From contig CAWEXD010000008.1 in NCBI GenBank assembly GCA_963812945.1, forward strand, positions 2,914,001 through 2,978,000: 64,000 bases of DNA. Reading direction: 5' to 3'. The position numbers and the translations under genes were made by a program. Shown one piece after another: positions 33,338 to 41,247 of this stretch. The DNA is from DASRDR01 sp963812945 [NCBI: uncultured Candidatus Rokubacteria bacterium]. Its GTDB lineage: Bacteria > Methylomirabilota > Methylomirabilia > Rokubacteriales. Below the pieces are notes generated by a model, which did not search any database, had not been told where the DNA came from, and saw nothing but the letters and a program-made list of their open reading frames with translations. Numbering within the stretch: position 1 is the first letter of the stretch; every line of letters starts with the position of its first letter.

Positions 33338-33832
33338 CTATGTCTTGCGCCCGCCCTTCTTCCGGCCGTGCTTCATCTCATGCCGAGTGGCCGCCTCGTC
33401 GACAGAATGAGACTGCATCAGGTCGACGTCCTGCTTGGCCATCGTCGCCAGCCGCGCATAGTGGCGGTGGAGCACATCCAGCTCTGCCTCGGAGAGGTCC
33501 TCGACATTGACCATCCGGTTGCTCGCCCCGTCGAGGGCGGCCACGATCTCGTTCAGCTTGAGCTGGACGGCCAGCGAGTCCTTGTTCTGGGATCGCTGGA
33601 TGAGGAAGACCATCAGAAAGGTCACGACGGTGGTGCCCGTGTTGATCACGAGCTGCCACGTGTCGGAGAAATGAAACACGGGGCCGGTCATGCCCCACAC
33701 CACAATGGTTGCGAGCGCGAGACCGAAGCCTCTCGCGCTTCCGGTGAATCGCGTGATTGTGCGCGCCATCGCCTCCAAGCGTCGTCCGAGACCACCGCTG
33801 CCACCCATTTCCGTCATCGCCCGTACCTCCAC
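33338..33832 (-). CDS. Low-affinity iron permease family protein
   Basis: 164 residues. Two membrane helices (GFGLALATIVVWGMTGPVFH and LVINTGTTVVTFLMVFLIQ) are followed by QRSQNKDSLAVQLKLNEIVA and a helical tail with LSEAELDVLHRHYARLA. This is the bacterial form of the Fet4-like family (PF04120). Bacterial members are short and their transport role is unproven. Start at ATG 33832 or 33817. The C-terminus is rich in Lys/Arg (KHGRKKGGRK). Stand-alone gene. Confidence 0.82.
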   Translation of the reverse strand: MEVRAMTEMGGSGGLGRRLEAMARTITRFTGSARGFGLALATIVVWGMTGPVFHFSDTWQLVINTGTTVVTFLMVFLIQRSQNKDSLAVQLKLNEIVAALDGASNRMVNVEDLSEAELDVLHRHYARLATMAKQDVDLMQSHSVDEAATRHEMKHGRKKGGRKT

Positions 33833-34180
33833 TCGGCGAGGCTAGCATGGCGGCTGGACCGTCGGTCAGTGGTCACATGAGCTGGACAATCGCTCGGCGC
33901 CGGGTCGATGTGGGCCTCCTTCGCTCGCCGTTCTGACGAAGCCAGGCCGCGTGAACAGGTGCCGCGACGCTTCGGGACGTTTGAACACTAGATCACTCCC
34001 GGGTGTAGATGGTCGCCGCCGGAGAGCCAGTGGGCGCGCCCAGGCAAGAGCAAGAGGCCTTCTCATCGCAGTCACGGTCACGATTGCTACCTTCGCCGAC
34101 GCGTGCTCTTCCGCGCAGGGCATGCCCCGGGTCTGGTGCACCCACGACCGGGGCCAAGTATTCCGCGCTAAGCTGCGTGG
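33833..34180. other. 348-bp stretch without a recognised gene
   Basis: No reading frame here looks coding on either strand. A short hydrophobic run (GLLIAVTVTIATFADA, about 34055-34100 in one plus frame) has no start with a ribosome site. The gap lies between two accessory genes; nothing else stands out. Confidence 0.5.
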
Positions 34181-34750
34181 GTGCCAGCGCACCCGCAGCC
34201 GCCCTTCGATCTCGTCATCTTCGACAACGACGGCGTGCTCGTCGACAGCGAGTGGCACGCGAACGGGATTCTCGCCGAGCTGCTCTGCGAGGCCGGATTG
34301 CCGTCCACGCGCGAGGGATGCATCGCAGAGTACATGGGCAGCACGATGGCGCGCGTGCGCGAGATCGCCGAGTTGCGTCTGGGACGCCCGCTACCCGTCA
34401 ATCTGGAAGACCGCTACCACGAGCGCCTGTTCGAGGCGTTCCGCACGAAGCTGACCGCCGTGCCCGGCGTGGCCGACATGCTGACGCAGCTCACGACGCC
34501 GACCTGCGTCGCCTCCGGCGGCACGCATGAGCGCATCCGCCTCGCGCTCTCGATGACGGGATTGCTCCCGCGGTTCGACGGCGAGGACGCCCGCGCCAAG
34601 GTCCGCGAGCTGGTCGCCGCCGCCCTCGCCCGGCCGACGCCTCGCCGCGCCACCCGGCCGACACGAACGGCTCGCGAGCGGCGGATCGCGGGCAAGAAGC
34701 AGCGCGGCGGCGTGAAGCGCCTGCGCGCCAGGCCCGGCGACTGGTCGTGA
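34181..34750 (+). CDS. HAD phosphatase N-terminal part joined to an ArfB-like basic tail (chimeric gene)
   Basis: 189 residues with GTG start. Residues 1-133 are a beta-phosphoglucomutase-like HAD: motif I FDNDGVLVDSE, cap helices, motif II VASGGTHERI and the segment LLPRFDG. A normal protein would continue with the Lys of motif III and the acidic motif IV; both are missing. Instead, from about 34580 the frame enters KVRELVAAALARPTPRRATR then RTARERRIAGKKQRGGVKRL. That is the basic C-terminal tail of ArfB-type peptidyl-tRNA hydrolases, without the catalytic GGQ domain. It looks like an internal deletion that fused two neighbouring genes. Probably non-functional. Confidence 0.7.
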   Translation: MPAHPQPPFDLVIFDNDGVLVDSEWHANGILAELLCEAGLPSTREGCIAEYMGSTMARVREIAELRLGRPLPVNLEDRYHERLFEAFRTKLTAVPGVADMLTQLTTPTCVASGGTHERIRLALSMTGLLPRFDGEDARAKVRELVAAALARPTPRRATRPTRTARERRIAGKKQRGGVKRLRARPGDWS

Positions 34751-34910
34751 CGACCCGCTGATCGACCCGCGCCACGCGGCGTCCCACGTGCCCGCGCCGG
34801 CCGCGGGTCATGGCGCGCTCACGGGATCCCGGAATGCGCTAGAGTGACGATGTCTTGACTGCCCGGCGTCAGGTCCCTGACTGAACCCTCGCGTCCGCGT
34901 GGAGGTCCCC

Positions 34911-36299
34911 GTGGCCGATCCCGTCGATTTCTGGAGCGCGAGCCAGTTGCTGCACGCCTACCGGACGAAGGCGCTGTCCCCGGTCGAGGCCACCCGGTCC
35001 ACCCTCTCGCGGATCGAGGCGCTGAACGGCGCGCTCAACGCCTACTGCCGCCTGGATGCCGAGGGCGCACTCGAGGCCGCTCGGGCCAGCGAGGCCCGCT
35101 GGGCGCGAGGCGAGCCGCGGGGCCTCCTCGACGGCGTGCCGGTGTCGATCAAGGACGTCCTGCTCACCCGGGGGATGCCGACCCTTCACGGCTCGCGCAC
35201 GGTGAGCCCCGACCAGGCGTGGGCGGACGATGCGCCCGCGGTCGCGCGGCTCCGCGAGCACGGGGCGGTGATTCTCGGCAAGACCACCACCCCGGAGCTC
35301 GGGCACAAGTTCGTCACGGACAGCCCCCTGACGGGCATCACCCGCAACCCGTGGAACCTCGAGCGGAGCCCCGGCGGGAGCAGCGGGGGCGCCGCCGCCG
35401 CAGTGGCGGCGGGGCTCGGTCCGCTCGCCGTCGGGACCGACGGGGGCGGCTCGATCCGCATCCCGGCGACGTGGAGCGGGATCGTCGGCCACAAGCCCAC
35501 CCGGGGTCGAGTCCCGGTGTGGCCGCCCTCGCGCTGGGGCGCGCTCTCGCACGTGGGGCCGCTCGCCCGGTCCGTGGAGGACGCGGCCCTCCTCCTCACC
35601 GTGCTGGCCGGGGCGGACCGGCGGGATCCGGCCGCCCTGCCCCCGGATGGCCGGGACTACCGGATCGGACTGGAGGACGGCGTGGCCGGGCTCCGCGTCG
35701 CGTACAGCCCCGATCTCGGGCTGGCGGAGGTCGAGCCGGAGATCGCCGCCGCCGTGGACGCCGCGGTCCGGGCGCTGGAGCGGCTGGGCGCCCGCGTGGC
35801 GCCGATCGCGCCGCCGGGCATCGAGGCGATCGTGCCGGCCCACCGCACCTGTTACATGGCCATCTTCGCCCAGTTCCTCGAGGGACTGACCCCGGCGCAG
35901 CAGGACCTCCTGGATCCCTACCTCCGGGCGGGCGCCGAGGCGGGCCGGAGCATCACCGCGGCGGCCTACCACGCGGCCCTCATGACGCGCGAGGCCATCG
36001 CCGCCCGGATGGAGGCGCTCTTCGAGGACCACGATCTCCTCGTCCTGCCCGGGTTCCACGTCCCGCCGCCGCCGGTGCCGGGCCTGCCCGACGGGCTCCG
36101 CGGCAAGGCCCCGGTCCTCACCTGCTGGGCGAACCACACCGGCCAGCCGGTCGCGAGCGTCCCCTGCGGACTCACGCGGGACGGCCTGCCCATCGGCATG
36201 CAGATCGCCGGGCCGCGCTTCGCCGACGCGCGGGTCCTGCGAGCCGCCCGCGCCTACGAGGCCGCCCGCGGCCCCTTCCCCCATCCGCCCCTGCCATGA
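34911..36299 (+). CDS. Amidase (amidase signature family)
   Basis: 462 residues. The Ser-cisSer-Lys triad is in place: Lys in VPVSIKDVLLTRG, and both serines in RSPGGSSGGAAAAVAAGLGP with the following DGGGSIRIPA. GTG 34911 follows GGAGG by 5 bp and is preferred over GTG 34899. The enzyme hydrolyses an amide; substrate unknown. It is 61 bp upstream of a family-5 solute-binding protein and Dpp-type permeases, so the imported compound may be an amide or short peptide that it cleaves. Confidence 0.88.
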   Translation: MADPVDFWSASQLLHAYRTKALSPVEATRSTLSRIEALNGALNAYCRLDAEGALEAARASEARWARGEPRGLLDGVPVSIKDVLLTRGMPTLHGSRTVSPDQAWADDAPAVARLREHGAVILGKTTTPELGHKFVTDSPLTGITRNPWNLERSPGGSSGGAAAAVAAGLGPLAVGTDGGGSIRIPATWSGIVGHKPTRGRVPVWPPSRWGALSHVGPLARSVEDAALLLTVLAGADRRDPAALPPDGRDYRIGLEDGVAGLRVAYSPDLGLAEVEPEIAAAVDAAVRALERLGARVAPIAPPGIEAIVPAHRTCYMAIFAQFLEGLTPAQQDLLDPYLRAGAEAGRSITAAAYHAALMTREAIAARMEALFEDHDLLVLPGFHVPPPPVPGLPDGLRGKAPVLTCWANHTGQPVASVPCGLTRDGLPIGMQIAGPRFADARVLRAARAYEAARGPFPHPPLP

Positions 36300-36360
36300 G
36301 TCCCCGCATCGACGCGGCCCGCTCGGGCCGCACGTCACCCATCACACAGGAGAAGCGAGC

Positions 36361-37966
36361 ATGAGCGTCCCGCGTGTCACGTCCTGGCGCCGGACCTGGG
36401 TGGTCCTCGCCGCCGCCCTGTCTCTGACCCTCCTCGCGATCCCGGCCCCCGCCCAGCCCGTCTCCGGCGGGGACTTCACCTTCGGCTACTCGTCGAGCTT
36501 CGTGGACATCCTCGACCCGCACGTCACCTCGCAGTCGGTCAGCCACTTCATCATGCTGAACATCTTCGACCCGCTGGTGTCGCTCCGGGCCGACGGCCAG
36601 GTGTTCCCCGGGCTGGCCGAGTCCTGGACGTCCAGCCCGGACGGGCTGGTCTGGACCTTCAAGCTGAAGCCCGGCGTCAAGTTCCACGACGGCACGCCGC
36701 TCAACGCCGAGGCCGTCAAGTTCAGCTTCGACCGGATGGTCGATCCGGAGACCAAGTCCCGCCAGGCCGGGGTCGCGCTCCGCGGCTTCTACGACCGGAG
36801 CGAGGCGGTCGACCCGACGACGGTGCGGATCTTACCTCAGGAAGCCGAAGGCCTCCTTCCTGACCGTGATCAGCCAGGCCTTCTTCGCCCCGGTGTCGCC
36901 GAAGGCCGTCAAGGAGCTCGGGGCGGAGTTCGGCCGCCGGCCGGTCGGCACCGGGCCCTTCAAGTTCGTCGAGTGGGTGCAGAACCAGCACGTCAAGCTC
37001 ACGCGCAACCCGGACTACGCCTGGGGCCCGTCCTACCTCCACAAGGGGCCGGCGCACTTCGCCACGCTCACCTTCCGGCAGATTCCCGACGCCGGCGCCC
37101 GGCTCGCCGCGCTGGAGTCCGGGCAGGTGGACGCGATCGACCTGCCGCCGACCCACCAGGTCCAGCGCCTCAAGGCCGATCCGCGGTTCCAGGTGAAGAG
37201 CGCGCCGCAGCCGGGCATGCCCTGGGGCTGGCCGATGAACACGAAGCGCGCGCCCACGACGGACCTCAAGGTGCGCCAGGCGATGATCTACGCGCTCGAC
37301 CGCGAGGGGCTGGTGCGGAGCGTGCTCCAGGGCGTCTTCAAGCCCGCCTACGGCCCCCTCACGCCGGCGACGTTCGCCTACAACCCGGCGGTGGAGAAGA
37401 TGTACCCGTACGACCCCCGCAAGGCGGAGGCGCTCCTGGACGAGGCGGGCTGGAAGAAGGGCGCGGACGGCATGCGCGCCAAGGACGGCACCCCGCTGGT
37501 CATCGAGCACTACGTCTTCTACACCTCCGCCGAGGCCGAGTTCGTGCAGGCCGACCTCCGGAAGGTGGGGATCAAGACGAACATCTCGCTCCAGGAGGTC
37601 GGCACCGTCAACCAGGTGGCGACCGAGGGCGTCAAGAACAACCTGGCGCCGCTGCCGTTCGCCTCGCTCGATCCGGAGCTGATGTCGATCCTGTTCCACT
37701 CGCGGAACGAGGGCAAGGGCTTCTCCTGGACGTTCCAGAACATCAAGCCGATCGACGACCTGCTGGACCAGGGCGAGGTGGAGCTGGACCCCAGGAAGCG
37801 GGCGGACATCTACGGCCGCTTCCAGGTGCTGGCCATGGAGAACGCGCTGTTCCTCCCGGCGTTCGTCCGGGAGACCATCCACGTCTACAAGGCCCAGGTG
37901 CAGGACGTCCAGTTCAACCGGCGGGGCTACGACGCGTACTTCGCCGAGATGTGGCTGAAGAAGTAG
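36361..37966 (+). pseudogene. Family-5 extracellular solute-binding protein (DppA/OppA type), broken by one extra base
   Basis: The first frame encodes a signal peptide (WVVLAAALSLTLLAIPAPAQ) and GGDFTFGYSSSFVDILDPHV through FDRMVDPETKSRQ to TTVRI. The second frame resumes TVISQAFFAPVSPKAVKELG and reaches a normal end (YDAYFAEMWLKK). The junction is CGGATCTTACCTC near 36832-36836, where dropping one T gives a continuous reading (RIYLRKPKAS). Total length is 3n+1, about 534 residues if repaired. It may be real decay or a base-call error. Intact, it would deliver oligopeptide-like or other ligands to the DppB/DppC pair downstream. Confidence 0.85.
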
Positions 37967-38052
37967 CCTCGAGGCCGGCCGGACGCAGACCGGCGAGCCG
38001 GGGACGTCACCCGGCTCGCCGGCGCCCGCACCGGCGGCGCCGGTAGGACCTC

Positions 38053-38982
38053 GTGGCCCGCTTTCTCGCCTGGCGACTGGCCGCCACCCTGTTCGTCCTG
38101 CTCGGGGTGGCGGCCGCCGTGTTCACACTCATGAACACGCTCCCCGGCGACCCCGCGACGATGCTCGTCTCGCACTTCGGGGCCTCGGCCAAGGACATCG
38201 AGATCCTCCGCGAGCAGCTCGGCCTGAACGATCCGTTCGGGGTCCGGTTCGTCCGATTCCTCGGAGGCGCGCTCCAGGGCGACCTCGGCAAGTCCTACCA
38301 GCAGAACCGGCCGGTGGCGCGCATCCTGCTGGAGAACACCTGGCCGACCGTCCAGCTGGCGCTCGTGTCGGTGGGGCTGGCCACCGTGATCGGCGTCTTC
38401 GCCGGGGTGGCCGCGGCCGTCAGGCGGGGCAGCTGGGCGGACTTCCTCACCATGCTGATCTCGCTCTTCGGCATCTCGATGCCCGGGTTCTGGCTGGGCC
38501 TGATGCTGATGCTGGTGTTCGCCGTCCAGCTGCGGTGGCTGCCGGCCCTCGGCGGCCAGGGCTGGTCGGGCATGGTGCTCCCGGCCCTGACGCTCGCGCT
38601 GCCGGCCGCGGCGACGGTCGCGCGCCTGACCCGCTCGAGCATGCTGGAGGTGCTGGGCGAGGACTATCTCCGCTCCGCGCGAGCCAAGGGGCTGCCCGAG
38701 CGCGCGGTCATCTACCGCCACGCCCTCCGGAACGCGCTGATCTCGGTCATCACCTTCGTGGGCCTGCAGTTCGGCCTGCTGCTGGGCGGCAGCGTCGTCG
38801 TGGAGTCGCTCTTCTCCCGCCAGGGGCTGGGGCAGCTCGTCGTGGCCGCCGTGTTCGCGCGCGACATCCCCATCGTCCAGGGCTGGTGCCTGCTCATCGC
38901 CGCGACCTACAGCGTGGTGAACCTCCTCGTCGACCTCTCGTACGCCCTCGTGAACCCGCGGATCCGCTACGATGCCCGGTAG
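38053..38982 (+). CDS. Peptide/nickel-type ABC transporter permease, DppB-like
   Basis: 309 residues, GTG start 86 bp after the binding-protein gene. N-terminal helix LAATLFVLLGVAAAVFTLMN, then PGDPATMLVSHFGASAKDIE (family landmark), several helices, and the EAA loop DYLRSARAKGLPERAVIYRH near residue 205. DppB-type permeases form a heterodimer with DppC. Overlaps dppC by 11 bp. Confidence 0.92.
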   Translation: MARFLAWRLAATLFVLLGVAAAVFTLMNTLPGDPATMLVSHFGASAKDIEILREQLGLNDPFGVRFVRFLGGALQGDLGKSYQQNRPVARILLENTWPTVQLALVSVGLATVIGVFAGVAAAVRRGSWADFLTMLISLFGISMPGFWLGLMLMLVFAVQLRWLPALGGQGWSGMVLPALTLALPAAATVARLTRSSMLEVLGEDYLRSARAKGLPERAVIYRHALRNALISVITFVGLQFGLLLGGSVVVESLFSRQGLGQLVVAAVFARDIPIVQGWCLLIAATYSVVNLLVDLSYALVNPRIRYDAR

Positions 38983-39847
38983 CCCGCTCCGGCCGCCGCC
39001 GCCGCCCCGGGCCTCGGCCTACCCGGAGCTCCGCCGCTTCCTGCGCCACAAGGGCGCGGTGACCGGCAGCGTGCTCCTGCTGGTCCTGATGGCGATGGCC
39101 GCGCTCGCGCCCTCGCTGGCGCCCTACGACCCCATCGCCCAGGACCAGCGGGCGTCCTTGCGGGCGCCGGGCTCCGCCCACCCGCTGGGCACCGACGTGT
39201 TCGGCCGCGACATCCTGAGCCGCGTGATCTGGGGAGGGCGCCAGTCCCTCCGGGTCGGGCTCCTGGCGGTCGCCGTGGGCGGCCTGACCGGCACGCTCCT
39301 CGGGCTCCTGGCCGGGTACTACCGGGGCTGGACGGGCACGCTGGTCCTTCGCCTGACCGACCTCCTGCTCGCGCTCCCCGGGATCCTGCTAGCTTTGACC
39401 ATCGTGGCCGCCACGGGCCCGAGCCTCGAGAACCTGATCGTCGCGGTGGGGATCTCTTCGATGCCCGCATACGTGCGGATCGTGAACGGCGCGGTGCTGG
39501 ACGTGACGACGCGGACATTCATCGAGGCCAGCCGGGCCTCGGGCGCGGCGGACCTCAGGATCATCGGGCGCCACGTGGTGCCCAACATCCTGGCGCCGGT
39601 CATCGTGCTCAGCACGCTCGGTCTCGGGAACGCCCTCCTGGTCGCGGCCACCCTCAGCTTCCTCGGCATGGGCGCTCAACCGCCGACTCCCGAGTGGGGG
39701 GCCATGCTCAGCCAGGGGCGGGAGTTCATCTTCGGCTACTGGTGGATCGCCACGTTCCCGGGCGTGGCGATCCTCCTGGCGGTGATCGGCGCCAACCTGC
39801 TCGGCGAGGGGATGCGGGACTTGCTGGATCCCAGGCTCCGCGTGTGA
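38972..39847 (+). CDS. Peptide/nickel-type ABC transporter permease, DppC-like
   Basis: 291 residues. N-terminal helix AVTGSVLLLVLMAMAALAPS, DPIAQDQRASLRAPGSAHPL with the following GTDVFGRDILSRVIWGGRQS (highly conserved in DppC), and the EAA loop RTFIEASRASGAADLRIIGR. The end GEGMRDLLDPRLRV is canonical. The gene is not followed by dppD/dppF ATPases; the next gene is a rhodanese. The ATPases must be encoded elsewhere. Confidence 0.92.
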   Translation: MPGSPLRPPPPPRASAYPELRRFLRHKGAVTGSVLLLVLMAMAALAPSLAPYDPIAQDQRASLRAPGSAHPLGTDVFGRDILSRVIWGGRQSLRVGLLAVAVGGLTGTLLGLLAGYYRGWTGTLVLRLTDLLLALPGILLALTIVAATGPSLENLIVAVGISSMPAYVRIVNGAVLDVTTRTFIEASRASGAADLRIIGRHVVPNILAPVIVLSTLGLGNALLVAATLSFLGMGAQPPTPEWGAMLSQGREFIFGYWWIATFPGVAILLAVIGANLLGEGMRDLLDPRLRV

Positions 39848-40077
39848 GGCGCGGGGGCCCGCGGCGGCGGGGCACGCACGCGGGTTCAGCAACCAGGCCT
39901 CGATCGGCATGACGCTGATGCTCGCCAGCCCGGCCGCCAGCGTGACGGTGAGGAGCGCCCGGTCGCGCCTCCACGTGAACCATGACACGATGACCGCGAA
40001 CGCGGGGTCATGGAGCGTGGCCGCGCCGAAGGTGCGGTACCGGTCGACGCGAGAACGGGCGACCAAGGGGGAGAGAC
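39848..40077. other. Intergenic segment with a possible membrane-protein fragment on the minus strand
   Basis: 230 bp. On the minus strand a hydrophobic reading AFAVIVSWFTWRRDRALLTV continuing TLAAGLASISVMPIEAWLL (about 40010-39890) looks like the last two helices of a membrane protein, but no start or complete domain exists. On the plus strand GGGGGAGAGAC just before 40078 provides the ribosome site of the rhodanese gene. Confidence 0.4.
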
Positions 40078-40770
40078 ATGCCGACCCATATCGGACGCGA
40101 CGACGTGCAGCGGCTGGTGGCGGAGGGCGCCCAGCTCGTCGAGGTGCTGCCCAAGAAAGAGTTTGACGAGCAGCATCTTCCGGGCGCGATCCACCTCCCA
40201 CTCCGGCAGATCGACGCGGGGGGCAGGGCCCGCCTGGATCCCGCGCGACCCGTCATCCTCTACTGCTGGGACTCCGCCTGAGACCTGAGCCCACGAGCCG
40301 CGTGGCGGCTCGAGAGCCTCGGGTTCCGCGACGTCTACGACTACACGGCGGGCAAGCTGGACTGGCTGGCGGCCGGACTCCCCATCGAGGGCGAGGCCGC
40401 CGGCCGGCCGACCGCGGCGACGGTCGCGCGCCGGGACGTCCCGATCTGCCATCTCGAGGACTCCCTTCGGGGCGTTCGAGCCCGGGTCCGAGCGGCGGGG
40501 TGGAACGCCTGCGTCGTGGTCAACGAGGCGCGGATCGTCCTGGGGCTCCTCCGCGCTGAAGAGCTCGGCCTGGACGAGACCCTCACGGCCGAGTCCGCCA
40601 TGCGCCCCGGCCCGAGCACCTTCCGACCGCACGTGCCCATCGCCGAGATGGCCGAGGTCATGGCGGAGCACGATCTCCCGAACGCGCCCGTGACGACGTC
40701 GGCGGGCGAGCTGATCGGCCTGCTCGTCCGCGAGGATGCGGAGCGAGTGGCGCACGAGCGCAACGCGTAG
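40078..40770 (+). CDS. Rhodanese-CBS protein with in-frame UGA in the active-site loop (candidate selenoprotein)
   Basis: Reading through one TGA (40279-40281) yields a 230-residue protein. Residues 1-110 are a rhodanese domain: [20 protein letters not shown], then [10 protein letters not shown](UGA)[19 protein letters not shown]. Residues 175-228 resemble a CBS half-unit ([20 protein letters not shown] then [18 protein letters not shown]). Relatives I recall have Cys at the UGA position (YC-x-D-x-x-C-D-L-S). UGA replaces UGC five residues after Cys63 in the catalytic loop. The 162 codons after the UGA have no other stop and keep domain-quality sequence. A 7-bp hairpin follows 13 nt after the UGA. 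Alternative: a recent nonsense mutation leaving a 67-residue fragment. Confidence 0.6.
40295..40311 (+). promoter_or_regulatory. SECIS-like hairpin downstream of the in-frame UGA
   Basis: GAGCCGC (40295-40301) pairs perfectly with GCGGCTC (40305-40311) around a GTG loop. The loop begins 20 nt after the UGA and its first base is G. Bacterial SECIS elements are described as a small stem-loop placed roughly 16-37 nt after the UGA with a G early in the apical loop, so this fits. In 70 %-GC DNA such hairpins also occur by chance. Confidence 0.4.
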
Positions 40771-41247
40771 GCGCTCCGGAAGAACCGGCTCGGGACAACG
40801 GGATTCGAACCCGTGCTTGAATCGCGATCACGCTTTCGCCAATAGACTCCCGCAGTTACGCGCTGTCTGGTCCGAAAAAAGAGACGGGACTCAAACCGCA
40901 GGCCATGCCAAGTCTCGTGTCATGCGCATTTAGCGACCGGGACTCAAAGTTTCCAAATCCGCGCTAAATCCGTGTGCTCGGAGGGTGCTCGGTGCCGATG
41001 CACACGCGGACCGGATAGCCCGGCCTTGTTCCCGGTTCCCCATGACCTGGTCGGAGCCTCTCGGTGAGGTCGGCGGCGATTCGGACAGCGAGCTCAGATG
41101 GCGCTAGTTACGGCCCGAGACCTAAGCCAGCGTCCTGGCCCGCGCGCGATCGCGCCCACCACCGGGCGCGGCCAAGGGCTAGTCCGTTTGCGATCGCTCA
41201 AGGGTCTGTCGAGACGGCTGATGAAGTAAGGCTATGATGCTTTTCGA
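40771..41247. other. 477-bp gap before the helicase: tRNA-like relic and possible integration scar
   Basis: No protein-coding frame is convincing. It contains a perfect T-arm (described separately), two further GGGACTCAAA motifs (about 40888 and 40940) and a doubled TGCTCGG (TGTGCTCGGAGGGTGCTCGG, about 40973-40992) reminiscent of attachment-site text beside tRNA genes. Overall base composition drops slightly. This marks the left boundary of the accessory region to 53.7 kb, by inference. Confidence 0.4.
40791..40852 (-). other. tRNA-like relic (T-arm and short acceptor stem)
   Basis: On the minus strand, CGGGA at the start and TCCCG at the end can pair as an acceptor stem, enclosing a perfect TPsiC arm ACGGG-TTCGAAT-CCCGT and a D-arm-like ATTGGCGAAAGC. 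At 62 nt it is too short for a functional tRNA; the anticodon arm is degenerate and there is no encoded CCA. It is probably a truncated tRNA 3' end left by integration or decay. Confidence 0.35.

Noticed and set aside
38053-40281. Rhodanese fragment as a functional 67-residue protein of the Dpp operon
   Set aside because: It stops in the middle of the catalytic loop, and the continuing frame carries the rest of the domain, so the short form is not a complete rhodanese.
40791-40852. Functional tRNA gene
   Set aside because: T-arm is perfect, but the total length of 62 nt and the missing proper anticodon stem exclude a working tRNA; kept only as a relic.
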